A DNA stretch of 54,755 nucleotides from Hyphomicrobiales bacterium (GCA_021286855.1 JAJTBO010000024.1:1-54755), one strand, 5' to 3'; positions 37,841 through 47,148 are shown, counted from the stretch's first letter. The notes: generated by a model from the sequence alone, not told the origin. Translations and numbers: made by a program.

Positions 37841-38211
37841 CGTCTCTTCTTCTTTCCCACGATCGGGTCGTCGTCGAGGCGGCGCGTCGACGGCGCGCGA
37901 CCGCGCACGACGTTTCCGACCCTCGAAATCGCGGACTTCCTAACATAGGCGAGGAGCCGCCGAAAGCCGTCTGCGACACGGATATGACGGCCATTGGTCG
38001 CTTTCACGGGATCGTTCACGGCGATCCCGCGAAGATTCGGCGCGGCGATCGGCTCGCTGCGCTCCATGGGGCGTCGGCGGCGACGGGTGGCGGCCGCAGG
38101 CGACCGCAGGCGACCGCCGTTCGCCACCCGAAGCGCTTGCTATTTTGCGAATGATTTGCATTGTTGATATTGGAGGCGCCGATCGGGTCGGCGCGTGAGG
38201 GAGGCGACGGG
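37841..38211. other. Divergent intergenic region between fabA and irr
   Basis: About 370 bp without a convincing gene. It holds a hairpin-like repeat at 37906-37933 (sharing CACGACGTTTC with the hairpin at 33880), and an A/T-rich segment near irr with the Fur-like palindrome at 38146-38160. Promoters for both genes are expected here. Confidence 0.5.
38146..38160. promoter_or_regulatory. Fur-family-type operator candidate upstream of irr
   Basis: TGCGAATGATTTGCA is a 15-bp near-palindrome (TGCGAA/TTTGCA arms, one mismatch, centre TGA) that resembles the alphaproteobacterial Fur/Mur box. It lies 51 bp before the irr start in an A/T-rich stretch. Confidence 0.5.
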
Positions 38212-38727
38212 GTGACCTTCGAGATCGTCCTGGAGACGCAGACGCCGGAGACGGCGGACATCCGCGCGACGTGCGAAGCGTGGCGCGGGCGAAAGGGGGC
38301 GACATCGGTTTCGCCGGAGGACGCGCGCGAGCTGGCCGAACGGTTGCGCCGCCACGGACTGAGGCCGACGCGCCAGCGCATCGAGCTCCTGGCGGCGCTC
38401 TCGTCGAAGGGCGATCGCCACGTCTCGGCCGAGCTCGTCTACGACGAAGCCGGCGCGCGCGGCGCCTCGGTGTCGCTCGCCACGGTCTACAACACCTTGA
38501 AACAGTTCACCGGCGCCGGCCTGCTCTCGGAACTGGCGGTGTCGGGGGCGAAGTCGTTCTTCGACACGCGGGTCGATCCGCACCACCACTTCTACGTCGA
38601 AGAGGCGGGCGAGATGATCGACGTGGCGGCGGAGGCGGTCGAAATTTCGAAACTGCCGGAGCCGCCGCCGGGCATGGAGATCGTCGGTTTCGACGTGGTG
38701 ATGCGCTTGCGCCGCGTCGCGAAATGA
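38212..38727 (+). CDS. irr: Iron response regulator Irr (Fur family)
   Basis: A 171-residue Fur-family repressor of the Irr group, which in Rhizobiales controls iron and heme genes and is degraded in the presence of heme. The winged-helix part contains RLRRHGLRPTRQRIELLAAL and SLATVYNTLKQF. The metal/heme-binding HHH cluster is DPHHHFYVEE. The N-terminus lacks the GCPWHD heme-regulatory motif of Bradyrhizobium Irr. The GTG at 38212 follows GAGGGAGG and is preferred to an upstream TTG at 38161. Divergent fabA is a common neighbour of irr in Rhizobiales. Confidence 0.92.
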   Translation: MTFEIVLETQTPETADIRATCEAWRGRKGATSVSPEDARELAERLRRHGLRPTRQRIELLAALSSKGDRHVSAELVYDEAGARGASVSLATVYNTLKQFTGAGLLSELAVSGAKSFFDTRVDPHHHFYVEEAGEMIDVAAEAVEISKLPEPPPGMEIVGFDVVMRLRRVAK

Positions 38728-38811
38728 GCGGCGATCCGAGCGCGGGGACGCTCGGATCGCCCGGTGCGCGCCGGAGGCATGGGGCCACGCCGCCGGCGGC
38801 CCCGTTTCCGG

Positions 38812-39171
38812 TCACTTCCTGGTCCAGGACTCGCTGTCGCACATCGACTGGCCGACGGCGCAGCCCTGCACCTTGAGGCCCTTGGCGGTCACCGTGACGG
38901 TGCCGTTGAAGGTCATGAAGCCGGGCATGTCGGGGTGCTTCATGTCGCCCTGCCACTTGCCGTCGCCGGCCGGCGCGATGCCGGACAGGAACATGTCGAA
39001 GTTCTTTTCCTCGACCTTGGCGCAGAGCTTGCCGCCGCAGGTCCAGACCTTGGCGGTGGTGCCGTTCGGCCGGGCGTAGAGCCCGTCCGGCGCGGCGGCC
39101 AGGGCGGGCGCGGAGAGAAGGCCGGCGAAGAGCGCGGCTCCGATGAGACTTCCGTGGAATTTCAAAGCCAT
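38812..39171 (-). CDS. DUF2147-like small secreted protein
   Basis: A 119-residue protein with a clear signal peptide (MALKFHGSLIGAALFAGLLS, then APALA). The mature part of about 90 residues has beta character with conserved-looking segments GLYARPNGTTAKVWTCGGKLCAKVEE and GKWQGDMKHPDMPGFMTFNG in pieces, and two CxxxxC pairs (WTCGGKLC and the C-terminal GCAVGQSMC). This resembles the DUF2147 family of periplasmic proteins, and the cysteines probably form disulfides. Function unknown. Confidence 0.7.
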   Translation of the reverse strand: MALKFHGSLIGAALFAGLLSAPALAAAPDGLYARPNGTTAKVWTCGGKLCAKVEEKNFDMFLSGIAPAGDGKWQGDMKHPDMPGFMTFNGTVTVTAKGLKVQGCAVGQSMCDSESWTRK

Positions 39172-39240
39172 GGGACGTCCTCCGTGAGGCGGCGGAACGA
39201 TCGAGCGTCCGTCCGTGGCCGCTCTCGTTCGGCGGCCTGC

Positions 39241-39272
39241 GCCCCCACGATAGTCCCTCCTGGCGTGGGGGC
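39241..39272. promoter_or_regulatory. Hairpin in the 5' region of the DUF2147 gene
   Basis: GCCCCCACG (39241-39249) pairs perfectly with CGTGGGGGC (39264-39272). It lies 70 bp before the DUF2147 start on the minus strand and about 170 bp before lepA. It could be part of a leader or a terminator of an antisense transcript. Confidence 0.3.
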
Positions 39273-39444
39273 GAGACGCAAATATGAATACGTATTGAAA
39301 TTCTAATTCTGAAGTGTCTGCGCAGTCACATGCGACATCTTGGACCGAGCCTGCGACATCGCGTGCGGGAGGGCGCTCGGGCGGCGAGGGGCGGACGCGA
39401 AACGGCCCTTTCTTTCGGCCCGTCGCGCTGCTAATCACGGCGCC

Positions 39445-41247
39445 ATGACGACATCCCTCGACCACATCCGCAACTTCTCGATCATCGCCCACATCGACCA
39501 TGGCAAGTCGACGTTGGCCGACCGACTGATTCAGTCGACCGGCGGGCTGGAGAGCCGCGAGATGGTCGAGCAGGTGCTCGACAACATGGAGATCGAGCGC
39601 GAGCGCGGCATCACCATCAAGGCGCAGACGGTGCGCCTCGAATACAAGGCGGCGAACGGCGAGACCTATGTCCTGAACCTCATGGACACGCCCGGCCACG
39701 TCGACTTCGCCTACGAGGTCTCCCGCTCGCTCGCCGCCTGCGAGGGCTCGCTGCTGGTCGTCGACGCGAGCCAAGGCGTCGAGGCGCAGACGCTCGCCAA
39801 CGTCTATCACGCGCTCGACGCGCACCACGAGATCGTGCCGATCCTCAACAAGGTCGATCTGCCGGCGGCCGACACCGATCGGGTCAAGGAACAGATCGAA
39901 GACGTGATCGGCATCGACGCCTCCGACGCGGTGCCGATCTCGGCCAAGACCGGCCTCGGCATCCCGGACGTGCTCGAGGCGATCGTCAACCGCCTGCCGC
40001 CGCCCAAGGGCGACGCCGCCGCGCCGCTGAAGGCGATGCTGGTCGACAGCTGGTACGACGTCTATCTCGGCGTCGTCGTGCTGGTGCGGATCGTCGACGG
40101 GGTCATGCGCAAGGGGCAGAAGATCCGCATGATGGAGGCGGGCGCGACCTACGAGGTCGAGCGCATGGGCGTCTTCACACCGAAGATGAAGGACATCCCG
40201 GAGCTCGGCCCCGGCGAGGTCGGCTACATCACCGCCTCGATCAAGGAAGTGGCCGACACCCGCGTCGGCGACACCATCACCGACGAGCGCAAGCCCTGTG
40301 CGACGGCCCTGCCGGGCTTCCAGCCGGCGCAGCCGGTGGTGTTCTGCGGCCTGTTCCCGGTCGATGCGGCCGACTTCGAGGACCTGCGCGCCGCGGTCGG
40401 CAAGCTACGCCTCAACGACGCCTCGTTCACCTACGAGATGGAGACCTCGGCCGCGCTCGGCTTCGGCTTCCGCTGCGGCTTCCTCGGCCTCCTGCATCTC
40501 GAGATCATCCAGGAACGGCTGGAGCGCGAGTTCAATCTCGACCTGATCGCCACCGCGCCGTCGGTCGTCTACAAGGTCAAGCTCACCGACGGGACCCTGC
40601 TCGAGTTGCACAATCCGGTCGACATGCCGGAGGTGACGCGCATCGACGAGATCGAAGAGCCGTGGATCCGTGCGACGATCATGACGCCGGACGAATATCT
40701 CGGCTCGGTCCTGAAGCTCTGCCAGGACAAGCGCGGCATCCAGAGCGACCTCTCCTATGCGGGGTCGCGGGCGATGGTGGTCTACGATCTGCCGCTGAAC
40801 GAGGTGGTGTTCGACTTCTACGACCGGCTGAAGTCGGTGTCGAAGGGCTACGCGTCGTTCGATTATCAGATCACCGACTACCGGGCCTCCGATCTCGTCC
40901 GCATGCAGATCCTGGTCAACGGCGAGCCGGTCGACGCGCTGTCGATGCTCGTCCACAAGACCCGCGCCGAGAGCCGCGGCCGGGCGATCTGCGAGAAGCT
41001 CAAGGACGTGATCCCGCCGCACATGTTCCAGATCCCCGTCCAGGCGGCGATCGGCGGCAAGATCATCGCCCGCGAGACGATCCGGGCGCTCCGCAAGGAC
41101 GTGACGGCCAAGTGCTACGGCGGCGACGCCACCCGCAAGCGCAAGCTCCTCGACAAGCAGAAAGAGGGCAAGAAGCGCATGCGGCAGTTCGGCAAGGTCG
41201 AGATCCCGCAGGAAGCCTTCATCCAGGTGTTGAAGGTGGAGGGGTGA
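39445..41247 (+). CDS. lepA: Elongation factor 4 (LepA) GTPase
   Basis: LepA is a ribosome-binding translational GTPase that promotes back-translocation and helps assembly. The 600-residue protein has the GTP motifs AHIDHGKST (G1), DTPGHVDF (G3) and NKVDLP (G4). It also has the LepA-specific middle with [17 protein letters not shown] and a C-terminal domain ending [16 protein letters not shown]. The ATG at 39445 begins the normal N-terminus ([20 protein letters not shown]). A strong hairpin terminator follows. Confidence 0.97.
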   Translation: MTTSLDHIRNFSIIAHIDHGKSTLADRLIQSTGGLESREMVEQVLDNMEIERERGITIKAQTVRLEYKAANGETYVLNLMDTPGHVDFAYEVSRSLAACEGSLLVVDASQGVEAQTLANVYHALDAHHEIVPILNKVDLPAADTDRVKEQIEDVIGIDASDAVPISAKTGLGIPDVLEAIVNRLPPPKGDAAAPLKAMLVDSWYDVYLGVVVLVRIVDGVMRKGQKIRMMEAGATYEVERMGVFTPKMKDIPELGPGEVGYITASIKEVADTRVGDTITDERKPCATALPGFQPAQPVVFCGLFPVDAADFEDLRAAVGKLRLNDASFTYEMETSAALGFGFRCGFLGLLHLEIIQERLEREFNLDLIATAPSVVYKVKLTDGTLLELHNPVDMPEVTRIDEIEEPWIRATIMTPDEYLGSVLKLCQDKRGIQSDLSYAGSRAMVVYDLPLNEVVFDFYDRLKSVSKGYASFDYQITDYRASDLVRMQILVNGEPVDALSMLVHKTRAESRGRAICEKLKDVIPPHMFQIPVQAAIGGKIIARETIRALRKDVTAKCYGGDATRKRKLLDKQKEGKKRMRQFGKVEIPQEAFIQVLKVEG

Positions 41248-41275
41248 GACGCGGTCCCGGCGCGTCGCGCCGGGG

Positions 41276-41300
41276 CGAAACGCTCCGGTGGAGCGTTTCG
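41276..41300 (+). terminator. Hairpin terminator after lepA
   Basis: CGAAACGCTCC (41276-41286) and GGAGCGTTTCG (41290-41300) form an 11-bp perfect stem with a 3-base loop. A second smaller hairpin (41318-41332) follows. Confidence 0.7.
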
Positions 41301-41508
41301 AGCGTCGAACGCCCCGAGCCCCTGCGAGGGGCCGGGAGGGGTGGCCTCAGGCACGGCTCCTTCTCGATGCCGCTACTCGTCGCGTAACGAATCCGCCTTT
41401 TCCGGCGTAGATCCGATCGAACCCGCCGTCGTGGCGTCGCGGCCGCGCCTCTTCTCGCGGCGCGGCGACGCCCCATATTCACGGCGACGACCTTCGAGGA
41501 GATCATCC

Positions 41509-41940
41509 ATGTACCGCAAGGATCCGGACGCGATCGCGCGTCTGACGCCGGAGCAGTATCGCGTCACCCAGGAGAACGGCACCGAATATCCCGGGACCGG
41601 CGAGCACCTGCGCAATTTCGAGCCCGGGCTCTATGTCGACATCGTCTCCGGCGAACCGTTGTTCGTCTCGGCGGACAAGTTCGAATCGCACTGCGGTTGG
41701 CCGAGCTTCTCCAAGCCGGTGGCGGCGCTGGCCGAACTGCGCGACGTCTCGCACGGCATGGTGCGCACCGAGGTGCGCTCCGTCCACGGCGACAGCCATC
41801 TCGGCCACGTCTTCCCGGACGGGCCGCGTGAGCGCGGCGGGCTTCGCTACTGCATCAACTCCGCCGCGCTGCGCTTCGTGCCGAAGGCGGCGATGGCGGC
41901 GGAGGGCTACGGCGACTATCTCGATCAGGTGGAGGGCTGA
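41509..41940 (+). CDS. msrB: Peptide methionine (R)-S-oxide reductase
   Basis: Repairs R-methionine sulfoxide in proteins. The 143-residue protein has the MsrB motifs [13 protein letters not shown], the resolving Cys region [12 protein letters not shown], and the catalytic Cys in [13 protein letters not shown]. The four zinc cysteines (two CxxC pairs) of zinc-containing MsrB are replaced here, so it is the non-zinc form. It is followed 3 bp later by msrA, forming a repair operon. Confidence 0.95.
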   Translation: MYRKDPDAIARLTPEQYRVTQENGTEYPGTGEHLRNFEPGLYVDIVSGEPLFVSADKFESHCGWPSFSKPVAALAELRDVSHGMVRTEVRSVHGDSHLGHVFPDGPRERGGLRYCINSAALRFVPKAAMAAEGYGDYLDQVEG

Positions 41941-41943
41941 GCC

Positions 41944-42450
41944 ATGGCGCAGGAAAAGGCGATTCTCGCCGGCGGGTGTTTCTGGGGCATGCAGCAGCTG
42001 ATCCGTCGGCTGCCGGGCGTCGCCTCGACCCGGGTCGGCTATTCGGGCGGCGAGGTCGATTACGCCACCTATCGCAATCACGGCGACCATGCCGAGGCGA
42101 TCGAGATCGTGTTCGATCCGGACGTGCTGACGTTCCGCGATCTGCTCGAGTTCTTCTTCCAGATCCACGATCCGTCGACGCCGAACCGGCAGGGCAACGA
42201 CCTCGGCCGCAGCTATCGCTCGGCGATCTTCTTCCTCGACGAGGGGCAGAGGGTGGTGGCGGAGGAGACGATCGCCGACGTCGACGCCTCCGGTCTGTGG
42301 CCGGGGCGGGTGGTGACCGAGGTGAAGCCGGCCGGGCCGTTCTGGGAGGCGGAAGCCGAGCATCAGGATTATCTGGAGCGGTTTCCCTTCGGCTACACCT
42401 GCCACTTCCCGCGGCCGGGGTGGAAGCTGCCGCGGCGCGCCGCGGGGTGA
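41944..42450 (+). CDS. msrA: Peptide methionine (S)-S-oxide reductase
   Basis: Repairs S-methionine sulfoxide. The 168-residue protein has the active-site motif GGCFWG (residues 10-15) and the family segments VGYSGG and [17 protein letters not shown]. It begins [15 protein letters not shown] directly at ATG 41944, 3 bp after the msrB stop, so translational coupling is likely. A large palindromic element follows. Confidence 0.96.
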   Translation: MAQEKAILAGGCFWGMQQLIRRLPGVASTRVGYSGGEVDYATYRNHGDHAEAIEIVFDPDVLTFRDLLEFFFQIHDPSTPNRQGNDLGRSYRSAIFFLDEGQRVVAEETIADVDASGLWPGRVVTEVKPAGPFWEAEAEHQDYLERFPFGYTCHFPRPGWKLPRRAAG

Positions 42451-42789
42451 GGTGGGGGCGTTCGCGGAGGGCGGCCTGTGGCGGGTCGGTGCGCGATGCT
42501 TCGAGACGCGGGCCGCCGGCCCGCTCCTCAGCATGAGGCGCTTTTTGTTGTTGAATCATATATGTGCGCCTCATGCTGAGGAGCGCCGAAGGCGCGTCTC
42601 GAAGCATCGCGCAACCCCGCCGACCCACGATGACGGGGCCGAAAGCCGACGCCCCCGTCCGAAACCGACCTCCCCGGGGGTGACGATGACGGCATGGCGT
42701 GGTATCGCAGCCGCCCTTCCTCGGATCCGTCGCTCCGCTCGCCGTCTCGGCGGGAGGGACGGCGCGTCCTTCGAACAGCGAGCCGCCCG
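42451..42789. other. Intergenic region with nested inverted repeat
   Basis: About 340 bp between msrA and the Hsp70-like gene. Most of the first half is the nested inverted repeat at 42491-42612; the open frames crossing it have no ribosome-binding site or recognisable protein. Confidence 0.6.
42491..42612. repeat. Nested inverted repeat (palindromic element)
   Basis: A 122-bp element made of two inverted-repeat pairs. The outer arms are a perfect 20-bp inverted repeat (42491-42510 with 42593-42612), and the inner arms a perfect 19-bp one (42523-42541 with 42566-42584), separated by an A/T-rich loop (42542-42565, TTTTTGTTGTTG...). The CTCAGCATGAGG/CTCGAAGCAT core resembles dispersed palindromic repeats of Hyphomicrobiales genomes. 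A second, differently sequenced element lies at 50558. Confidence 0.75.
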
Positions 42790-44133
42790 ATGCCGAAGAT
42801 CTCCCGCTCCCGTCCGCCGGCGCTCGGTCTCGATTTCGGCACCACCAACTCGGTGGCCGCGATCGCCGATCCGGATCGGCCGGGCGAAGTGATCCCGGTC
42901 GCCTTTCCCGACGTCGCCGAGCGGCATTTGGTGTTTCGTACGGCGCTCGACTTCTGGGTCGAGGGGATGCGCGAGGGGCGGCGGACCCTGGTCGAAGCCG
43001 GACCCTGGGCGATCGCCCATTTCATCGAGAGCCCGGAGGGCTCGCGCTTTTTGCAGTCGTTCAAGACCTTCGCGGCGAGCCCGTCGTTCCGGTCGACCAA
43101 CGTGCATGGGCGGTCCTACAAGTTCGAGGATCTGCTCGCGACCTTCCTCGACAAGTTCGCGACGCACGCCGCGCCGGAGGTCTCGCCGTTGCCGCGCCGG
43201 TTGATCTGCGGCCGGCCGGTGACCTTCGCCGGGGCCGCGCCCGATCCGAAGCTCGCCGAGACGCGTTACGACGCCGCCTTCGCGCGGGCCGGCTACGACG
43301 AGGTCGCCTATGTCCACGAGCCGGTCGCGGCGGCGTTCTGGTTCGCCCGCGGGCTGACCCGTGACGCCACCGTGTTGGTCGCCGACTTCGGCGGCGGCAC
43401 TTCGGACTTCTCGCTGGTCCGCTTCACCGTCGGGGCGGACGGGGTCAGGGCCGAGCCGCTCGCCCAGACCGGCGTCGGCATCGCCGGCGACGGCTTCGAC
43501 TACCGGATCATCGACAAGGTGATCTCGCCGCATCTCGGCAAGGGCGGGCGCTACAAGAGCTTCGGCAAGTGGCTCGACCTGCCGGCCCATTATTGGGCCG
43601 ACTTCGCGCGGTGGAACCGTCTGGCGGTGATGAAGTCGGGCGAGACCCTGCGCGAACTGGGCCGGCTCGCCGCCGCGGCGGAGGATCCGACCGGGCTCGA
43701 ACGGCTGATCGAGGTGATCGAGGAGGATCTCGGCTATCCGCTCTATCGGGCGGTGTCGGGGGTCAAGACGGCGCTGAGTTCGGCCGAGGAGGCGCGGCTC
43801 GTCTTCCGGCATCATGACATCGTCATCGAAGAGACGGTGCGGCGCGCCGATTTCGAGACCTGGATCGCCGACGACCTCGCCAAGATCTCGGCGGCCTGCG
43901 ACGAGGCGATCGCGCGGGCCGGCGTCGGCGAGGGCGAGATCGACCGGGTGTTCCTGACCGGCGGCACCTCGTTCGTGCCGGCGGTCCGGCGGCTGTTCGA
44001 GACGCGCTTCGGGGCGGAGCGGCTGGAGACCGGCGATCAGCTCCTGTCGATCGCCTACGGGCTGGCGTTGATCGGGGCGGAGGACGATCCGTCGCGCTGG
44101 ACGGTGCGCGAGGCGGACGGGGCGGCGGCGTGA
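42790..44133 (+). CDS. yegD: Hsp70-family protein (YegD-like)
   Basis: A 447-residue actin-fold ATPase of the Hsp70 superfamily. The N-terminal phosphate-binding loop is LGLDFGTTNSVAAIAD, the second phosphate motif is LVADFGGGTSDFSL, and the adenosine motif is FLTGGTSFVPAVRRLF. It lacks the C-terminal substrate-binding domain of DnaK, as the YegD group does. Its cellular role is not established in this group. Its ATG at 42790 follows a weak ribosome-binding site. The slyX gene converges from the other side. Confidence 0.88.
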   Translation: MPKISRSRPPALGLDFGTTNSVAAIADPDRPGEVIPVAFPDVAERHLVFRTALDFWVEGMREGRRTLVEAGPWAIAHFIESPEGSRFLQSFKTFAASPSFRSTNVHGRSYKFEDLLATFLDKFATHAAPEVSPLPRRLICGRPVTFAGAAPDPKLAETRYDAAFARAGYDEVAYVHEPVAAAFWFARGLTRDATVLVADFGGGTSDFSLVRFTVGADGVRAEPLAQTGVGIAGDGFDYRIIDKVISPHLGKGGRYKSFGKWLDLPAHYWADFARWNRLAVMKSGETLRELGRLAAAAEDPTGLERLIEVIEEDLGYPLYRAVSGVKTALSSAEEARLVFRHHDIVIEETVRRADFETWIADDLAKISAACDEAIARAGVGEGEIDRVFLTGGTSFVPAVRRLFETRFGAERLETGDQLLSIAYGLALIGAEDDPSRWTVREADGAAA

Positions 44134-44143
44134 GGCGGTCGCC

Positions 44144-44365
44144 TCACCAGTGCGGCGGCGGCGGCTCGGGCGCGCCGCGCAGCGAGGAGCGGCTCTCGAC
44201 CTCGACCAGCTGATCGGCGAGCAGGGTGATCCGGCGGGTCAGCGCCTCGATCCGTTTCCACTGATCGACGATCGCCGCGTTCATCTCTTCGATGGTGCGG
44301 TCCTGATCGGCGACGGTCGCCTCCAGGCGGTCGATGCGGGTGAGGGCGTCTTCGAGATCGGTCAC
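44144..44365 (-). CDS. slyX: SlyX family protein
   Basis: A 73-residue protein beginning at a GTG (44365) preceded by GGAG. Almost the whole sequence is one coiled-coil helix: LEDALTRIDRLEATVADQDR, IEEMNAAIVDQWKRIEALTR and ITLLADQLVEVES. The C-terminus ends in PPPPHW, the Pro-rich and aromatic ending typical of SlyX. SlyX has no well-defined function; it was named for its gene position. A longer open frame upstream has unrelated sequence and is not the gene. Confidence 0.85.
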   Translation of the reverse strand: MTDLEDALTRIDRLEATVADQDRTIEEMNAAIVDQWKRIEALTRRITLLADQLVEVESRSSLRGAPEPPPPHW

Positions 44366-44570
44366 GGCGGGCTCCGGCGGCGAGGGGAGGGAAAGTTCCC
44401 CTTCGCGTCGCATTTGTCCAGAGGCGATCGGACCGAGAGACCGGATTCCGACGAAATCGCCCCAGGCCGGTCGAATCCGCGCCCTCGTCTCGCCGAACTT
44501 GGCTGTTCCATTGAGCCGAACGGGATCGAGCGGCGAGGCCCCGCATCCTTCCCAGGGAGAGCCGCGCGCG

Positions 44571-45839
44571 ATGTCGAACAATCTTCCCGTGATCTGGGTG
44601 CCGCCGGTCGAACCGCCCGATCCGAACGAACGTCCGCTGCGGCGGCGCGGCAATTTCGGCGTGATCCTGGCGGCCGCCGCGATCGTCGCCGTGCCGCTGG
44701 TCGCCGTCGCGCTGGTGCGCGAGACGACGCCACGCACGGCGGAGATCCCGACGTCGGCGGCGATGGAGGCGACGACCTCGGCCGCCGTCCCGACCGCGCC
44801 GGTCGCCGACGTGCCCCTGCCGACGGCGAAGCCGGCGACGGCGCGGGTGGCGGTCGGTCCGGCCCCGGAGACCTCCGGCGGCAATCAACCCTATATGGCC
44901 GGCGCGTCGAGCGCCGCGCCGACCGAGACGCCGGCCGCGACGACCACGTCGGAAGCGTCGGTCGCGCCACGCGCGGCGGTCGGGCCGGACGGGAAGCCGA
45001 TCCGGGTGATCGGGATCGATCGGCCGTCGGCGGACATGGCGCCGAGCGTAGCGCCGGGCGAAGCCGCGCCGGAACGCGTGGTCGAAGAGCCGCCGGTCGA
45101 ACCGGCGGCGGCGGCGAGCCCGAAGCCGGTCGTCGCGGCCGAACCGCGCGGCGCGATCGCCGAGCCGGTCACGAAGGCCGCGCCGCCGATCGAGGCGGCG
45201 AAACCCGCCGCCGTCGAGACCAGGCCCGACCCGATCGTCGAAGCGAAGCCGGCCTCGCCGTCGGCCCCGCCGATCGGCCTCAGGACGGAGCCGTCGGCTC
45301 CGGCGGTCGCCGCGACGCCTGCGCCGGACACGGCGGCGGCCAAGCCCGAGAAGACGCCGTTGCCGCCGAAGAAGGAGGTCGCGAAGACGCCGCGCGTCGA
45401 GACGACCGAGGCCGCGCGGTCGAACGAGGCGGATGCCTTCGCCGATCGCTTGGCCGCGATCCGCCGGTCGGAAGAGGCGCGTGCGCCGGCGCAGCCGAGC
45501 AGCGCGTCGCCGCAGCCGCGCACGTCGACGCAACCGCGCACGCCGACGCGCGCGACGTCGCGGGCGGAGGTCGACGAACCGGTCTATGAGGACGACGACG
45601 AAGTGATCGTGGTCGCGCCGCGTCGGCGTTGGGGCTTCGCGCCGCCGGTGTTCGGCGGGCCGGCCGGGCCGGTGCTGAGGCCCTACGAGGCGCCGTCGCG
45701 GGCCTCGATGGAGCGCGCTGCGCAGGGCGAGAACTGCCACTATCACGCCTGGCCGACCGAAGACATGGCGTTCCATCGCGACGTGCGCTGCCATTGGCAC
45801 CGCGATCCCGACGATCCCTCGATCCGTTACGTGCGCTGA
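44571..45839 (+). CDS. Pro/Ala-rich membrane-anchored protein with a CHxH-x14-CHxH C-terminus
   Basis: A 422-residue protein of unknown function. Residues 1-27 are cytoplasmic and basic (PLRRRGNFG), one membrane segment follows at about 28-48 (GVILAAAAIVAVPLVAVALV), and residues 55-340 are low-complexity Pro, Ala, Glu and Thr. The C-terminal 35 residues are distinct: C389-H-Y-H392, 14 residues, then C407-H-W-H410, with further acidic residues. That arrangement could bind a metal. The N-terminal segment MSNNLPVIWVPPVEPPDPNE has no signal peptide. No family recognised; the gene is divergent from slyX. Confidence 0.7.
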   Translation: MSNNLPVIWVPPVEPPDPNERPLRRRGNFGVILAAAAIVAVPLVAVALVRETTPRTAEIPTSAAMEATTSAAVPTAPVADVPLPTAKPATARVAVGPAPETSGGNQPYMAGASSAAPTETPAATTTSEASVAPRAAVGPDGKPIRVIGIDRPSADMAPSVAPGEAAPERVVEEPPVEPAAAASPKPVVAAEPRGAIAEPVTKAAPPIEAAKPAAVETRPDPIVEAKPASPSAPPIGLRTEPSAPAVAATPAPDTAAAKPEKTPLPPKKEVAKTPRVETTEAARSNEADAFADRLAAIRRSEEARAPAQPSSASPQPRTSTQPRTPTRATSRAEVDEPVYEDDDEVIVVAPRRRWGFAPPVFGGPAGPVLRPYEAPSRASMERAAQGENCHYHAWPTEDMAFHRDVRCHWHRDPDDPSIRYVR

Positions 45840-45861
45840 GGCGACGCCCGAACCGATCGGC

Positions 45862-47148
45862 TCAGCCCAGCCGATCGCGCAGGGCGAACCAGCTCATCGC
45901 CAGCACCAGAGTCGGTTGGCGCAGGATGCGGCCGCCGGGGAACTTCTGGGCGGGGATCGAGGCCATGACGTCGAAGCGCGAGGTGTCGCCCTCGATCGCT
46001 TCGGCGAGCAGCTTGCCGGCGAGCGTGGCGATGGCGACGCCGTGGCCGGAATAGCCGCTGGCGGTATAGACGCCGGGGCGCAGCCTGCGAAAGAACGGCA
46101 TGCGGTTCATGGTGACGGCGAGCGTGCCGCCCCAGGCGTGGTCGATCTTCACGTCGGCGAGGTCGGGATAGATCTTCAGCATGTGGCGGCGGACGAAGCC
46201 GGGGAGGTCCTTCGGCTCGCGGCTGCCGTAGGTCTCGCCGCCGCCGAAGATCATGCGGCCGTCGTGCGAGATCCGCCAATAGTGGACGACGAAGCGGCTG
46301 TCGGCGACCGCCTCGCGGAAGGGGATCAGCCGCGCGGCGCGGCCCCCGAGCGGCTCGGTCGCCAGCACGTAGTTGCGGATCGGCATGACGCGGGCCTCGA
46401 CGTCCGGGTCGAGCCCGTCGAGATAGCCGTTGGCGGCGATGACGACGTCGGAGGCGGAGATCGTGCCGGTCTTAGTCGTGACGGCGCGATGGCCGCCGCC
46501 GTCGGAGGAGACGGCGGTCGCCCGCGTTCCCTCGCAGATGCGGACGCCGAACTCTTCCGCCGCGCGGGCGAGGCCGAGGCAGAAGTTGAGCGGGTGGAGG
46601 TGGCCGGCGGTGCCGTCGCGCCAGCCGCCGTGATAGACGTCGGTGCCGATGGCGCGGGCGAGCGCGTCGGCGTCGAGGAAGTTCGCCCCCTTCCAGCCAT
46701 AACGGGCGACGAGGTGTTCGGCCTCGGCGTTCACCGCATGCAGCCACGATTTCTTGTGGACGGCGTGGATCAGGCCGTCGCGCCAGTCGCAGTCGATGGC
46801 GTGGGTGGCGATCAGGTCCTTGACGGTCGCCTTGGCTTCTTCCGCAAGGTCGAAGAGGGCGCGGGCGCGGGTATCGCCGAACCAGCTCTCCAGGGTCTCC
46901 TGATCGCGGCGCTGGCCGGAGTGGAGCTGGCCGCCGTTGCGGCCCGACGCGCCCCAGCCGACCCGGTTCGCCTCGATCACGATCACCCGGCGGCCGCGCT
47001 TGGCCAGATGCAACGCGGTGGAGAGCCCGGTGAAACCGGCGCCGATCACGCAGACGTCGCAGGTCGCGTCGCCGTCGAGGGGAGGGCGCTCGGGTGCCGG
47101 ATGGGCGGAGGCGGCGTACCAGGAAGAAGTGTGGGGGAGGGCGGTCAT
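45862..47148 (-). CDS. puuB: FAD-dependent amine oxidoreductase, PuuB-like
   Basis: A 428-residue flavoprotein of the DAO family. The FAD-binding GxGxxG is VCVIGAGFTGLSTALHLAKR near residue 33, and the motif NRVGWGASGRNGGQLHSGQR in the next part is characteristic of gamma-glutamylputrescine oxidase (PuuB). The C-terminal part has HAWGGTLAVTMNRMPFF and YTASGYSGHGVAIATLAGKL. It would oxidise gamma-glutamylputrescine to the aldehyde, releasing ammonia and peroxide. It lies in the polyamine region with two PuuA-like genes further downstream in the window, but an SDR-TetR pair lies between. PuuB assignment is by motif resemblance. Confidence 0.85.
   Translation of the reverse strand: MTALPHTSSWYAASAHPAPERPPLDGDATCDVCVIGAGFTGLSTALHLAKRGRRVIVIEANRVGWGASGRNGGQLHSGQRRDQETLESWFGDTRARALFDLAEEAKATVKDLIATHAIDCDWRDGLIHAVHKKSWLHAVNAEAEHLVARYGWKGANFLDADALARAIGTDVYHGGWRDGTAGHLHPLNFCLGLARAAEEFGVRICEGTRATAVSSDGGGHRAVTTKTGTISASDVVIAANGYLDGLDPDVEARVMPIRNYVLATEPLGGRAARLIPFREAVADSRFVVHYWRISHDGRMIFGGGETYGSREPKDLPGFVRRHMLKIYPDLADVKIDHAWGGTLAVTMNRMPFFRRLRPGVYTASGYSGHGVAIATLAGKLLAEAIEGDTSRFDVMASIPAQKFPGGRILRQPTLVLAMSWFALRDRLG

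Noticed and set aside
42452-42789. Protein-coding frames across the nested repeat
   Set aside because: They consist of repeat sequence with no ribosome-binding site or recognisable protein.
44366-44884. N-terminal extension of slyX
   Set aside because: It is opposite a real gene start, and the SlyX protein begins at the GTG at 44365.
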